This document shows positions 22,817 through 32,960 of a stretch of 64,000 nucleotides of DNA, in pieces (the first letter of the stretch is position 1; every line of letters begins with the position of its first letter). A model generated the notes under the pieces. That model was not told the DNA's origin. It saw nothing but the letters and a program-made list of their open reading frames with translations, and did not search any database. Position numbers and translations under genes: made by a program. The DNA comes from Gari tellinella (taxonomy: Eukaryota > Mollusca > Bivalvia > Cardiida > Psammobiidae), in the NCBI GenBank assembly GCA_922989275.2, contig OV277862.1:49563786-49627785 (forward strand). Direction: 5' to 3'.

Positions 22817-22919
22817 ATAGGTTAGACCATGGTTGGGCGCGAATAAACGACATAGTTCTCGGGGGCTACGCCCCCTCGAACTATATCTTTTATTCGCACG
22901 CAACCATGGTCTAACCTAT
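22817..22919. repeat. 103-bp GC-rich hairpin
   Basis: ataggttagaccatggttg pairs with caaccatggtctaacctat; the inner stem includes gcgaataaacgacatagttc and cgggggc / gccccc. The loop is 2-3 bases. It resembles none of families A-K. Confidence 0.85.
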
Positions 22920-22921
22920 AC

Positions 22922-23152
22922 TTAACCCATTACCCAATAAATACGCCTTTTTACGCCTTAAATTTATTCTTCCATTCCAGAAGATAAGTCCAATTTATAC
23001 AGTCATGAATATGTATTTTAAGAAATAACTTCTATATTCTAGTAGATGGTAGCTTAAAGCAGGCTGAAAGTAAAGCAGAATGCGCCTATGCACCTGCTTT
23101 AAGTGCTCACCCGTTTTCAAAACCAGAAACAGGCTATGGAGTAATGGATTAA
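22922..23152 (+). mobile_element. MITE-A copy
   Basis: Both TTAA ends present; the right half of the core is shortened (gcgcctatgcacctgcttt). Confidence 0.85.
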
Positions 23153-23484
23153 CTGGAACTCACCTCTTCTTTTGCACACAGCACTATAAATTACAAGTTT
23201 GTTGTTTTTGAAATTATTATAATTAACTTTGCAAGAATTATGGGGAGATTCTAGAGAATTTGCTGCTTCTGCAAATCACAGATAGGGGTATGTGCAGGGT
23301 TTTATCTTCTGGCATTTATAAACAGAGTTTGAAAGGTTTAATTACCGCTTCTGGATGGCTACATTTTGTCTGGCAGAGATTCTTTGAAATAGGTGCACTA
23401 GATAAGTTTAAATTTGTAAACATTAAACATGTAGGAAGTTTGTTACAGTCACTTTAGAGGAGCATACTTGGCGAAGTATTTAAA

Positions 23485-23570
23485 CTGCATGTCTATACTT
23501 TCTAAATTCTAGCCGATGCATGCATAATTATTGTAGCATAAGGCTAAGGAAAGCAGAATGTGCCTAAACA
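23485..23570 (+). mobile_element. MITE-A fragment joined to MITE-B
   Basis: Long-arm end and left core half (aagcagaatgtgcctaaa) run straight into a family B left arm (cattgaaccctagcgact). Confidence 0.6.
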
Positions 23571-23810
23571 CATTGAACCCTAGCGACTAGTATACTCATC
23601 ATTAACAAATAATATACCTGCCAAGAGTACACTTGCCCTATGCAAACAGTGTAGACCCTGATCAGAGGGCTTCTTAAGGAGCCCTCTGATCAGTGTGTAC
23701 ACTGTTTGCCATTTTGAAAAGTATTGTTAAAATAAACCCAAAATAGCCAAAAATGGAATCTACTTGAAATTGGAATTGTCCTTTAAATGTTTCATGGGTG
23801 AATGAGTTAA
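23571..23810 (+). mobile_element. MITE-B copy
   Basis: Left arm gaaccctag, hairpin with agagggcttcttaaggagccct, right arm ending gtgaatgagTTAA, shared with the next copy. Confidence 0.88.
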
Positions 23811-24056
23811 CTCTTTCCTCCCTGAAACTTTAAATGGACAATTCCAGTTTCGATTTTTGTCTAGTCCAGTTCTGGCTTTTTAGAGTTGTTTTTGTCAATT
23901 TTGGCATTACTTACAAACAGTGAAGACCCTGATCAGAGGGCTCCTTTTGGAGCCCTCTGATCTGGGCCTTCACCGTTTGCACAGGACAAGTGTATTATTC
24001 ACATGTACACTGTTTGAAATGACGCATATATGCGGGACTAGGGTTCAAAGGGTTAA
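23807..24056 (-). mobile_element. MITE-B copy, tail-to-tail with the previous one
   Basis: TTAActctttcctccctgaaa to gactagggttcaaaggg TTAA. Core agagggctccttttggagccct. The shared TTAA at 23807-23810 means one inserted into the flanking TTAA of the other. Confidence 0.9.
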
Positions 24057-24128
24057 GGTGCAATGTTCTGCTTTACTTTCAACCTGCTTTAAGTTTCAAA
24101 ACTAGATACAGGCTATGGGGTAAAGTTA
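24053..24128 (+). mobile_element. MITE-A right half
   Basis: Core half (gttctgctttactttcaacc) and short arm to ctatggggtaaagTTAA, sharing TTAA 24053-24056 with the B copy. Confidence 0.75.
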
Positions 24129-24270
24129 AAAAAACAACTCAGGTTTGGCACTGACAACAAAGTAAACACTATTATTGCACAATAAAGGGTTAAGAAGTGG
24201 TTCTATTTAGTCATTTCTCATGCTAATTATTAGTGTTTATCAGTGAAGAGGGGTTAAGAAGTGGCACCAT

Positions 24271-24494
24271 TTAACCCTTTCTGTTATACTGGGTTTTTTT
24301 CTTTTTAGTCACAGTTGAATCTAGGTGGTTTGTTAAAACAGGCTGAAAGTTAAGCAGAAAGCTTTGCTGTAAGCAATATCCTGTCAGGAATATGGCTCTT
24401 TATCAGGACTGGGTAAAACTAAAAGGAAGAAAAAGAAATCTCTTTGAGGAATAAGTAGCATGTGAAATGGCACTTCTATTAGGGAAAGGGTTAA
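24271..24494 (-). mobile_element. diverged MITE-A-like element
   Basis: TTAAccctttctgttatact to attagggaaagggTTAA; the interior keeps aaacaggctgaaagttaagc and little else. Confidence 0.55.
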
Positions 24495-24692
24495 AAGAAA
24501 AAAACATCATAGGTCTCATAGATAAGTATACAAGAGGAGTAAATGCTTGACTCAGGGTTAGTTCCAAGCATTACTTCTGTCAGCATTGATGATGTTTGAT
24601 GTTCACAGCCAACTGGTGGAGTCAACTACAGAAACATCCTCCCTAGTAGATCCACGCGATAGACAACTCATTAGAGTTAGTATCTAACAGGA

Positions 24693-24774
24693 AGTAACTG
24701 AAAGCAGGATGAAAGTAAAGCAGAAAGCTCCTAAAGGAGCTTTCTGCTTTACTTTCATCCTGCTTTAAGCAGTC
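24693..24774. mobile_element. perfect hairpin with A/D hybrid core
   Basis: gaaagcaggatgaaagtaaa...gcagaaagctcctaaaggagct and its complement, without visible mismatch. It combines the outer stem of A (gcaggatgaaagtaaagcag) with the inner centre of D/E (aaagctcc...ggagcttt). Confidence 0.85.
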
Positions 24775-25029
24775 ATATGAATTTAACATTAAATATAAGC
24801 CTTTGTTTGATTGGTTGTATAGAGTGAGTATTACTGTAATGTGGCCCCGGTGACAGGCTACTGTTATTTAGTGGGTTTTGTTGAAATATTTCAGGCTATA
24901 ACATAGGGGATGAGGGAAAAAGCTACACATGTTCTCTATTTGTTTATAATGTGGCAGCTAGTTTGACAAAAAGGTTGTAATTGTTAGACACCAATGAAAA
25001 AAGTTATGATACATGTACATAATGCTAAC

Positions 25030-25213
25030 TCTAAACCCTGTAGCCTGTTTCTAGTTTTGGAGATGGGTGACCACTTAAAGCAGATTGAAAGTTAAGCTAG
25101 GATCTGCTAGGATATAGAACATTTTGCTTATAGTGAATAAAGTGTAACTGTTCTTTTCACAGTAGGAATAAATTAAAGGTGTACAAAGGGTTATTTACAG
25201 AGTAAAGGGTTAA
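25030..25213 (-). mobile_element. MITE-A copy, core deleted
   Basis: Short arm, a remnant ttaaagcagattgaaagtta, then the long arm directly; ends at TTAA 25210, shared with the next copy. Confidence 0.75.
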
Positions 25214-25446
25214 CCCTTTTCCCCATAGCCTGTTTCCAGTTTTGAAGACAGGTGACCACTTAAAGCAAGTTGAAAGTTAAGCAAACTGCATCCTAAGTCG
25301 CATTCTGCTTTACTTTCAGTCTGCTTTAAGATATGGAAAATATTTCCTATGATACATATTCTTAACTGTATCAATTGAAACTTTTTTCTTCAGGGGAGGA
25401 ATAAATTAAAGGCGTAAAAAGGGATATTTATGGAGTAAAGGGTTAA
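25210..25446 (-). mobile_element. MITE-A copy
   Basis: TTAAcccttttccccatagc to ggagtaaagggTTAA, in the same orientation as its neighbour and sharing one TTAA. Confidence 0.88.
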
Positions 25447-25702
25447 AGAAGGATGAAAGTAAGGCAGGAAACTCTTTTTTAGAAGTCATAATTTTAGCAC
25501 AGTACCTTTACAAACTGTGTCTTACAATTTAGATTATAGATTTCAAACTCTGTGAAACGATGCTGACCTAATATTGTTCAGCTAATGGTCAATAAGCCTG
25601 GTTGTAATGGTCAATATCTCAGATTTTAATTAGGGTAAAACCTATACACGGTTGCAAATCAAAGGAATATTGCATTCTAAAGTTGTAATATATCAAGTTG
25701 GA

Positions 25703-25786
25703 AGCCAAATGCAGGACAAAAGTAATGCAGGTGGCTGCTTTAGGAGCTTTCTGCATTATATTTGTCCTGCATTAAACAGCAACTTG
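25703..25786. mobile_element. MITE-D hairpin core
   Basis: aaatgcaggacaaaagtaat pairs with attatatttgtcctgcatta; the inner stem is decayed. Confidence 0.7.
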
Positions 25787-25872
25787 TATGTAGAGTTTGT
25801 CACATTTCTATATTTGAGTAACTGCTGCTTGCTTTACAGATTTTACTGTATCAGATTTTAGTTACTGTCATT

Positions 25873-26050
25873 GTTGTATTGTATTGTATTGTATCAAACC
25901 ATATCATGCCGTATTGTATTGTTGTATCATACCACTGGAGACTCATCATGCCGTTTTTCACTGTTATGTATCATACCATATCATGCCATATTATATTGTA
26001 TTGTATCATACCATATCATACTGTTTTGTATTGTATTGTTTTGTGTTGTA
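25873..26050 (+). repeat. degenerate pentamer array (tattg / tatca)
   Basis: Runs of gtattgtattgtattg alternate with accatatcatgcc. The overlapping open frames are artefacts of the low complexity. Confidence 0.8.
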
Positions 26051-26349
26051 TCTCTGAAGACAGGTGACTACTTAAAGACATTTCCTGACTGGCGTTCAGT
26101 GATAATGCCTAGTCGGTCAGTTCCCTTGCAAAAATCATGCTTTTCGTGCATACCTGTATTACTGTGAATCATTGAAGCGTGTCATGTGAGGCCCAACTGT
26201 TAAATTTCATACCAGTAGTTTGTTTAGAAACCTCTTGAGTATGAGTATGTCTAGGCCTCACTAGGCAACCTGAGATTGGTATAGCATATGATGCATGCTT
26301 TTACAGTTACCTTCACCCCTATCAAGAACAATGGGGGAGACTGAGGAAA

Positions 26350-26430
26350 TGTCTTTAATGCGGGATAAAGATAATGCAGAAAGCTCGATCAGAAGCTTTC
26401 TGCATTATTTATATCCTGCATCAAGCCACT
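26350..26430. mobile_element. MITE-D hairpin core with a D-type end nearby
   Basis: taatgcgggataaagataat...gaaagctcgatcagaagctt with complement; the end acaagattgactgt lies at 26480. Confidence 0.75.
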
Positions 26431-26988
26431 GCCTGCATTCAAAAGTACCCATTGGTCTTCAAATGAATGTTAGTTTCATACAAGATTGACTGTTATATGT
26501 ACTGAATGTCCTCTCTCTGGAAGTACTCCTGGCTGATGTCTCTGATTGGACAGCTCTTCCATGGACATTGTTTACAGTATGGGATTATTGATATATCAGA
26601 CCAGTACAGTATGACAAACTGGACATTGGCAAACATGGTCAAATTGATGGACTAATAGATTGATCTTGTCCAAAAATGCTGCAAATCGTGTTTCGCAGTA
26701 ATTGAGGGGAAAGTGCTTTGCTGGTAAGGAATGGAATGTATGGTGAATTAGGTCAGTTTATTTACTTTCTGAGCACTAATAGCCAGTAATAGGTGTTAGT
26801 CCAAAAAATAAGGAGGCATGAATCATGTTGATTGCTGAATACATGAATTGTTCATTATTTGGAAAATTAAAGAAAAAATAGAAAAATTAAAAAAATCACA
26901 ATGATGAACATAAAATGGTAAAATTTGGAAATGCAGTATGTGTCTAGAAGGACTATAATAGAAAGTTTTATGGTAGTTGATTGAATTT
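26431..26988. other. no gene seen
   Basis: AT-rich sequence; nothing recognised apart from the family D end at 26480-26495. Confidence 0.35.
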
Positions 26989-27055
26989 TGTTTGCAAAAC
27001 AGCTTTGATTCAGATCAGATGCTGAGTAACTCAGCATCTGATTGGAATTCAAACA
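26989..27055. repeat. C-related hairpin, cagatgctgag subtype
   Basis: gattcagatcagatgctgag TA and complement ctcagcatctgattggaat between gcaaaacag and caaacagt. A relative at 50868 shares the gatgctgag centre. Confidence 0.7.
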
Positions 27056-27134
27056 GTATGAATTGAACATTATGAAATACACAGAGAAAATGAGCTCATT
27101 TTGGAATTAACTCTGATGACAATTATTCATTGAG

Positions 27135-27164
27135 CATGAAACAGGTTATGGGGTGATGGGTTAA
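27135..27164 (+). mobile_element. MITE-A right-end fragment
   Basis: gaaacaggttatggggtgat gggTTAA only; its TTAA is shared with the C fragment that follows. Confidence 0.65.
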
Positions 27165-27292
27165 CTCTTTGCATGCTGGGCAATATTTTCCTCTGTAAAA
27201 AGTGTCGTCTGCAACTATTCTTCAAATAGAATTTTCTAAATTTCTTTTCAAACTGTTACGAGTGTCAAACCGTTTGGATCCTGATGAGACGC
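27161..27292 (-). mobile_element. half MITE-C, broken at the hairpin centre
   Basis: TTAActctttgcatgctggg through the first hairpin arm (ccgtttggatcctgatgaga) to cgcc, where the SINE head starts. The second arm is absent. Confidence 0.85.
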
Positions 27293-27372
27293 CTGTATAG
27301 CTCAGTGGTAGAGCGTCCTCTTGCAGTGCGGGAGGTTGCGGGTTCAATCCACAGCCGGGTCAAACCAAAGAA
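27290..27372 (+). mobile_element. tRNA-derived SINE head, truncated
   Basis: A box tagctcagtggtagagc and B box gggttcaatcc are clear, followed by ggtcaaaccaaagaaaa, a 3' junction seen in bivalve SINEs. The anticodon and T stems have mismatches, so it is not a working tRNA gene. It begins exactly at the hairpin centre of a half family C MITE and is followed by the right end of a family E element. Confidence 0.75.
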
Positions 27373-27392
27373 AATTAGTAGTAGTCGGTGTC

Positions 27393-27440
27393 AGGATAAT
27401 TAACACGATTTAGTGGTCATAATAGCGAGGTTTTACTGTA
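27393..27440 (+). mobile_element. MITE-E right-end fragment
   Basis: atttagtggtcataatagcg aggttttactgTA; the rest of the element is missing. Confidence 0.75.
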
Positions 27441-27899
27441 ACTATTTTGCGTACTTTAATTTTTTTCGGTAAATTTGTTTTTCACAAAATGATATGTGTA
27501 GGTTTTGTTATTGTTTGATTTGATGGTTACGCATCAATTGTTCGTATAGAGATGAGAGTAAACCGACAAAACAGTTACTAAGTGGCTGATAATATTTGTA
27601 CAGTCAATCTTCAATCAATGATTCAAGAAAGGAACAAGGAGTCTTGTAGCAACAGCTAGTTAAGCTTAAGCAGGGTAGAAAAAAATGCAAAAAGCTTATC
27701 TAGGAACTATCTACATTACATGTACTTCTGCTGTGCATTCAGCATTTGTTCAGCATTGAATTTGCCTCTTTGTTTCGAAAACTGCCTTTGAATCATCTAT
27801 TTTATATCTCCTAATAGTAGATTTAGTTGTATAGTCACTTATTTTTATCAATCACTGAAAAAATGTATAAGCATTAAAGTTTAAATTGTTGATTCTGTT

Positions 27900-27988
27900 G
27901 GAAGCTAAATGCAGGACAAATGTAAAGCAGAATTTAAAGCTCCTTTGGGAGCTTTAATTCTGCTTTACTTTTGTTCTGCAATTAAGAA
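27900..27988. mobile_element. MITE-D hairpin with a symmetric insertion
   Basis: aatgcaggacaaatgtaaag is followed by cagaatttaaagctcc, mirrored by ggagctttaattctg. Relative to gcagaaagctcc the extra bases occur in both arms and are still paired. Confidence 0.8.
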
Positions 27989-28235
27989 ATCACAAGTCAC
28001 AATATTCCCAATGCTATTTGAAAGATTTGTGGTTTTTTACACGAGTTCAAAATGAAATTGTCAAAAGCCCTGAACTACCATTGAACACGATGTATTTTGC
28101 TATAGGTGATCGGTGTAAGTAACTGAACAAGCACAGATATATCTTTTGCCAAAAGGACATTCCTGTGTGTTTACATACAGTCACACTTTTATTAATCAGC
28201 CATTCTCTGAAGAAGCATGATTTTTTGTTGAGACA

Positions 28236-28324
28236 GGGGACAGCTGAATGCATGATAAAAGTAAAGCAAAAAGCTATTAAAGGAGCTTTTTGCTTTACTT
28301 TTGTCATGTATTAAGTTGCAGCCT
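28236..28324. mobile_element. MITE-D hairpin core
   Basis: agctgaatgcatgataaaag...caaaaagctattaaaggagct and complement to ttaagttgcagcctg. The change gaaagc to aaaagc is matched by gcttttt in the other arm. Confidence 0.75.
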
Positions 28325-28525
28325 GTATTTAGGACTGATAATTTATCCTCTCTTGTTGGTTTTCTCTTAAGTTGTTTGTGATTGTGTATATTTTAATAAT
28401 GTTTTCCTTTAAAGCTTTAGAATCTAATGTGGTCATACAAGTTCAACATGACATGTACATGTGCAGTCAATCTTGTATTAACTCTTTCAACACCAGGACC
28501 TGTTTAAAATATACTCATTACATCT

Positions 28526-28593
28526 GCAAACAGTGTAGACCCAGATCAGAGGGCTCCTATAGGAGCCCTCTGATCAGGGTCTACACTATTTGC
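28526..28593. mobile_element. B' hairpin
   Basis: gcaaacagtgtagacccaga...ggctcc TATA ggagcc with complement; flanks match those at 16610-16690 in inverted order. Confidence 0.8.
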
Positions 28594-29184
28594 TAATTTA
28601 GAACAGTACCAGTATTTATTAAAATACCCAAAATTCCAAGTAGACTGGTTCATGTTTTGGTAACTAAAATGATCCACAAGGGAACCTTATAACCCACAAG
28701 AGTCAAACAAAGAGACTGCTCATTGGTCTTCGAATGAATTGTTGCTGATATAAGATTGAATGTTTGGCTGTGAAATAGTTAAAATGTACATGCATAGTTG
28801 TGGTTGTCTCTGTCGTGATAGCTGAAGGGAAAGGCTCAAAAAGTAATCTTCAAAGTAATTTGTTTTTAACTTTTTATTGATAAGATGCTTACTCATGATT
28901 TTGCATGCATGCCCTTTGATTATCATCCACCATTTTAGTTTCTTTATTTTTGTAACATAATGGACTTTAATTGGAAACTGATATGGTAAAATCTGTGTGT
29001 TCAAAAGGCACTCAAAACGAGATGAAATTTCAGTTCTCCCATAAAGGCGACAGCTTTGTGCAGGACAAAGTTAATGCAGAAAGCTCTGATAGTATTGAAG
29101 CTAGAAAATAAGTGATTTTCAAATACATTTGAATTCTATGTGGCTGCTCCAAACCAGAGTAAATTAAGTGTTAAACACCATATT

Positions 29185-29481
29185 ACCATAATCAATTACT
29201 CCATAGATTTGCCTTTTATTGCCTCTAATTATTCCAACACTAAGAAAAGTAGTCCCCAGCTAGGGAGTCCTAAACAATTAAATAAATATAGAAAGCAGTA
29301 CCAGTATATTTTGTAAATGGGATCTTAGAGCAGGTTCAAGATATAGCAGAATGCTCCATATAGGAGCAGTCTGCTTTACATTTAACTTGCTTTAAAGTGT
29401 AACCTATTAGGAAAACTATAACAGGCCATGGGGAGGGGGGTTAGAGGCGTAAAAATGTGTATTTATGGAATAATGGGTTAA
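29185..29481 (+). mobile_element. diverged MITE-A copy
   Basis: Left end atcaattactccatagattt, core with gaatgctccatataggagca, right end aataatgggTTAA, with an additional long-arm end (gaggcgtaaaaatgtgtatt). Confidence 0.65.
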
Positions 29482-29787
29482 ACGCTCACATTGAATATAA
29501 AGGAGTCCCAAAAAGGTGGAGACATTTCAACAATACGTGTACTGTTTAGTCACTGTCATGAACTAAATGACACACTACATAACATTTGTAATAAATAGTC
29601 TTATAATTCATTTAATTCTATCCCACACAAATACCAAAATCAGCAGGGTCTCTCGATATATTCAGTACTGTCTAATCCTAACAATGCTGAAATTTTAAAA
29701 TGTGCTATTTCATTTTCTGATAAAATGTCCATTTTACATTTACTCTAGGATTTTCCCCCTAATTTAATTTTTAAAAAAAAGTTATAA

Positions 29788-29853
29788 CAAACAGTGTAGA
29801 CCCAGATCAGAGGGCTCCTTTAGGAGCCCTCTGATCTGGGTCTACACTGTTTG
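29788..29853. mobile_element. B' hairpin, perfect stem
   Basis: caaacagtgtagacccagat...gagggctcctttaggagccc and complement without visible mismatch. Confidence 0.88.
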
Positions 29854-29869
29854 CAAAGGATATATATAT

Positions 29870-30880
29870 ATACACTACATCCCAATACTGTAAGGGCTAT
29901 AAAGTGGTTTGAATTAGTTTTTGGCTTAGTTCGCTCTATTGTTTCTGCTGTGTGTTAAGCTGGATTAGTCAGCCGGCTAATCAGTAATTTACACCCTATG
30001 TCGGGGAGAGAAAAAAAACAACAACAACATTTTCAAATTGAAAAAAAAGTTAACGGTTTTACATTCCGGTGTTGAAGTGCATGCCTACATTACTATAGCA
30101 CGGTCTGAGGCAAGTAAAGCAGGCCTTTACAACTGTCTGTGTTCTATACCTGTGTGCTCACTGGAGTGTGTAATATTTCCCTACCTATTCGGCCAGTCAG
30201 ACAGCTCAGGTTTGTCATTATAGCCCTGTACACAGGTGGGGTATGTTGTCGGGACTATGTTACATTGCTAGATAACACCTTAGTAATAACTTGGGCAGAG
30301 ATATTTCATAACCCTGGATATAAGGTATTTATTGGATTATGTATGGTAACATTTTTTCAGTGATTGTTTGGGGTATGTGGTTGTGTTAGTTTGTTGGGAA
30401 TACTGCATTAGTGTGGTGGTATAGGAATTTTCTACCAGCCATACGGCTTGGGGATTTTAGTGACATTCACTGGTATGGTTTATATGAGGAGATATTTATA
30501 AACTTCAGTGAAGTAGGACTTGTTTTGTTTTTGTATGGCTAAGTATGTCCTAGAGGATATTATTGTGTGTTTGGTTGAAGTGAACAGTAATTGAATTACT
30601 TACGTACTGTAAAACTGTTTTATGTTTAATTGTTTAGGTTTAATACATTTTGTATGACCTAGTTAACAGTCGTTATTTCAAGTAGATAACTGTATGAGTT
30701 GATGGTATCTTGTCTACCTTGAAGCTGTTGAAATGACAGTTAATTTAACCTGACAATATGCTGTTTATCTACAAAAGTTAGTTGTTTGAACAGAAAATAC
30801 ATTGATGTTTATACTTTATAACTCTTTCACTGGCTATTTACTTTCTGTTAACAAATTAAGTTTCTTGTTCCATATGACAG
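29870..30880 (+). other. repeat-poor 1-kb stretch, possible upstream exon or promoter
   Basis: This is one of the longest stretches without a recognised repeat, about 3 kb upstream of the CAS leader exon. It contains possible donors such as ctcag/gtttgt near 30210, but no TATA box, CpG island or long ORF that I can defend. It is a place to look for the missing 5' non-coding exon. Confidence 0.15.
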
Positions 30881-30881
30881 A

Positions 30882-31355
30882 TTAACCCATTAACCCCCAT
30901 AAATATGCCTTTTTACGCCTTTAATTTATTCCTGCACTGAAATATATAGTTCCACTTTATACATGTACTGTAAGAAATGTTTTCTATATCCGAGTAGATG
31001 GAAGTTAAAGCAGGGCTAAAGTGCAGCATACATTCTGCTTTTCTTTCAACCCGCTTTAACTCTTTGAACCCTAGTCACGCATATATGCGTCATTTGCAAA
31101 CAGCGTACATGTGAGGAGAATACTTGTCCTATGCAAACAGTGTAGACACTGATCAGAGGGCTCCGTAAGGAGCCCTCTGATCAGGGTCTGCACTGTTTGT
31201 CATTTTGACATTTATTGTAAAAATCAAGCCTAAAAAGTCAAAAATGGACTAGACTAATTGAAAATTAGAATTGTCAATTTTAGGTTTCAGGGAGGAAAGG
31301 GTTAAGTAGTCACCTGTCTTGAAAACTAGAAACATGCTATGAGGTAATGGGTTAA
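30882..31355 (+). mobile_element. MITE-A copy interrupted by MITE-B
   Basis: TTAAcccattaacccccata..., long arm and core up to acccgctTTAA; resumes after the insert with gtagtcacctgtcttgaaaa and ends gaggtaatgggTTAA. Confidence 0.9.
31056..31305 (+). mobile_element. MITE-B copy inserted at a TTAA of MITE-A
   Basis: Complete: TTAActctttgaaccctagtc to caggg aggaaaggg TTAA. The uninterrupted family A sequence at this place is ctTTAAgtggtcacc, so the TTAA was duplicated. Core agggctccgtaaggagccct. Confidence 0.93.
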
Positions 31356-31504
31356 ACAATGATGCTAATCATATGTAACAAATGATACACAGTTTGGCTC
31401 CTGATCGCACACTTTAACTTAAGTTTCTTAATTGGCATCTGAACTGGATCCAAACAGTGAAGTTGCTATTGGTAGCGAAAGCGTTAACCTTTACTTACAC
31501 AATG

Positions 31505-31580
31505 CTGAACTGTCTGGTTGGGGGGTCAAACTCACGACCCCTGGTATCGTAGTCGAGCACATTTCCACTGGACTGCACCA
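31505..31580 (-). mobile_element. tRNA-derived SINE fragment
   Basis: On the minus strand, gtgctcgactacgatacc is followed by ggtcgtgagtttgacccc, which resembles an anticodon arm and B box. The 3' SINE body is missing. It abuts a fragment of a family B hairpin (31585-31638). Confidence 0.45.
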
Positions 31581-31584
31581 ACCA

Positions 31585-31638
31585 GTTCCTCCTTTAGGAG
31601 CCATCTGGTATGGGTCTACATTCTACACTGTTTGCAAA
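31585..31638. mobile_element. B-type hairpin, half
   Basis: ctcctttaggagccatctgg and tacactgtttgc; the left arm was lost at the SINE fragment. Confidence 0.5.
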
Positions 31639-31665
31639 ATATTCAAGTTCTGTATGGTTTATAGA

Positions 31666-31875
31666 TACAGTAAAACCTCGCTATTACGACCACTAAAACG
31701 AAGGCTAATTGAGTGTATAATAGACAGGTGACAGCTTAAAGCAAGGTGACAGTGAAACAGAAAGCTCCTGTAGGAGCTTTCTGTTTCACTGTCACCTTGC
31801 TTTAAGCGGTCACCTATCGTAAACACCCTAATAATTAACATAATTTAGTGGTCGTAATAGAGAGATTTTACTGTA
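31666..31875 (+). mobile_element. MITE-E copy, complete
   Basis: TAcagtaaaacctcgctatt to aatagagagattttactgTA; core gcaaggtgacagtgaaacag...aaagctcctgtaggagct is perfectly paired. The gtaaaacag to gtgaaacag change is mirrored by ctgtttcac. Confidence 0.92.
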
Positions 31876-32201
31876 CATGTATTCAACATTAGTGACTGAC
31901 ACTAGTGACAGTCAAGTTACATTTCTGTCAAATGTTTTGGTTAAAATGAACGACGCAATATCAGTACTAGTTCATAGTTATTAAGCATGAGAACAAGAAC
32001 GATTATATGACATATCAGTTTTGCTTATTGAAGCACATGTACAAGTTCTCAGTATTGTTTTCTGCAAGACATAGAAAATACAATAGCCGTAGTAGGCGAA
32101 AACAGTCGTGAGATCCAACCTAGCTGTTATGTATATGATCTAATGGATCCTTGCCAGTCAGAATTGTCAGTCATGTTATTTCACTTATCTCTGAACAAAT
32201 A

Positions 32202-32593
32202 TACAGTCAAGCCTGGATTCAGGGCTCCAGATAAGAGGGATTAATTGAACAAATCCAACATGTTCTCCCTTATTTTATCACCAAATCCTATGGTGTCACT
32301 ACTCATTAGAATCGTCTCTTTGAGACGATTCTAATGAGTAGTGACACCATAGGGTTTAATGCAGAAATAAAAAATTTAATTTTTGAAATACTCCCCTTAT
32401 CTGAAACCCTGTGGATTCAACCAGTATTGACATGATAGTCATTGATCCTTTGAAAGAAAAGTGACTGTTTAATACAGGATAAAAGTATTGCAGAAAGCTC
32501 CCTATAGAGCTTTCTGCATTACTTTTATCCTGCATTAAACAATGTCTATGGGTCCATGTTTAAATAGATGTTGTTTGTACAGGATTGACTGTA
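32202..32593 (+). mobile_element. MITE-D copy, both ends visible, interrupted by MITE-F
   Basis: TAcagtcaagcctggattc at the left, tacaggattgactgTA at the right, core at 32462-32546 with gcagaaagctccctatagagct. This copy defines the ends of family D. Confidence 0.8.
32221..32411. mobile_element. MITE-F copy (hAT-like) nested in MITE-D
   Basis: agggctccagataagaggg and ccccttatctgaaaccctg. The 7-bp tggattc occurs on both sides as target duplication. Hairpin ctatggtgtcactactcatt...gaatcgtctctttgagacg is perfectly paired. Confidence 0.88.
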
Positions 32594-32734
32594 TATTTTA
32601 TCTGTCTTGTGTCAAAGGGTAAGTATTTGCTGTATAAATAGCTCTTTCCCATGACAGTGTAGGGACAGTGAGTGTATTATATAGTTTTGTTTTATAACTG
32701 CAGTATATTGAAAATTTCCACTCTTTACTTGTAC

Positions 32735-32960
32735 ATGTTTCGGCGCTATATGACCTTATTGTGTCGTGGTGCCGTTAAACCCAACTCTCTCTCTTACTTG
32801 TACATGTACTATGTAGATCATGCTATTTTGGTCAAATCTAACTGCCAGAATGTCGGAATACATTTAAGATTTTGGTCAAATCGGTTAAAAAGCTTTACAG
32901 CTTATGTTCATTGTTATATGTCTTGCCGACTCAAAATAAAATTGATTTGATTTGATTTGA
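32735..32960 (+). mobile_element. SINE 3' end and LINE-like tail remnants
   Basis: At 32740-32795, cggcgctatatgacc and gtggtgccgttaaaccc match the style of SINE 3' ends, as at 63680-63720. At 32930-32960, actcaaaataaaattgatt is followed by a short tgatt array, typical of LINE 3' tails. Confidence 0.45.

Noticed and set aside
25871..26167. Overlapping 98- and 62-codon frames rich in I, V, Y and C
   Set aside because: Translation of the tattg/tatca array.
27290..27372. Functional tRNA gene (anticodon-loop word ttgcagt)
   Set aside because: Anticodon and T stems have mismatches, the acceptor stem does not close, and the 3' side continues as a known type of SINE body.
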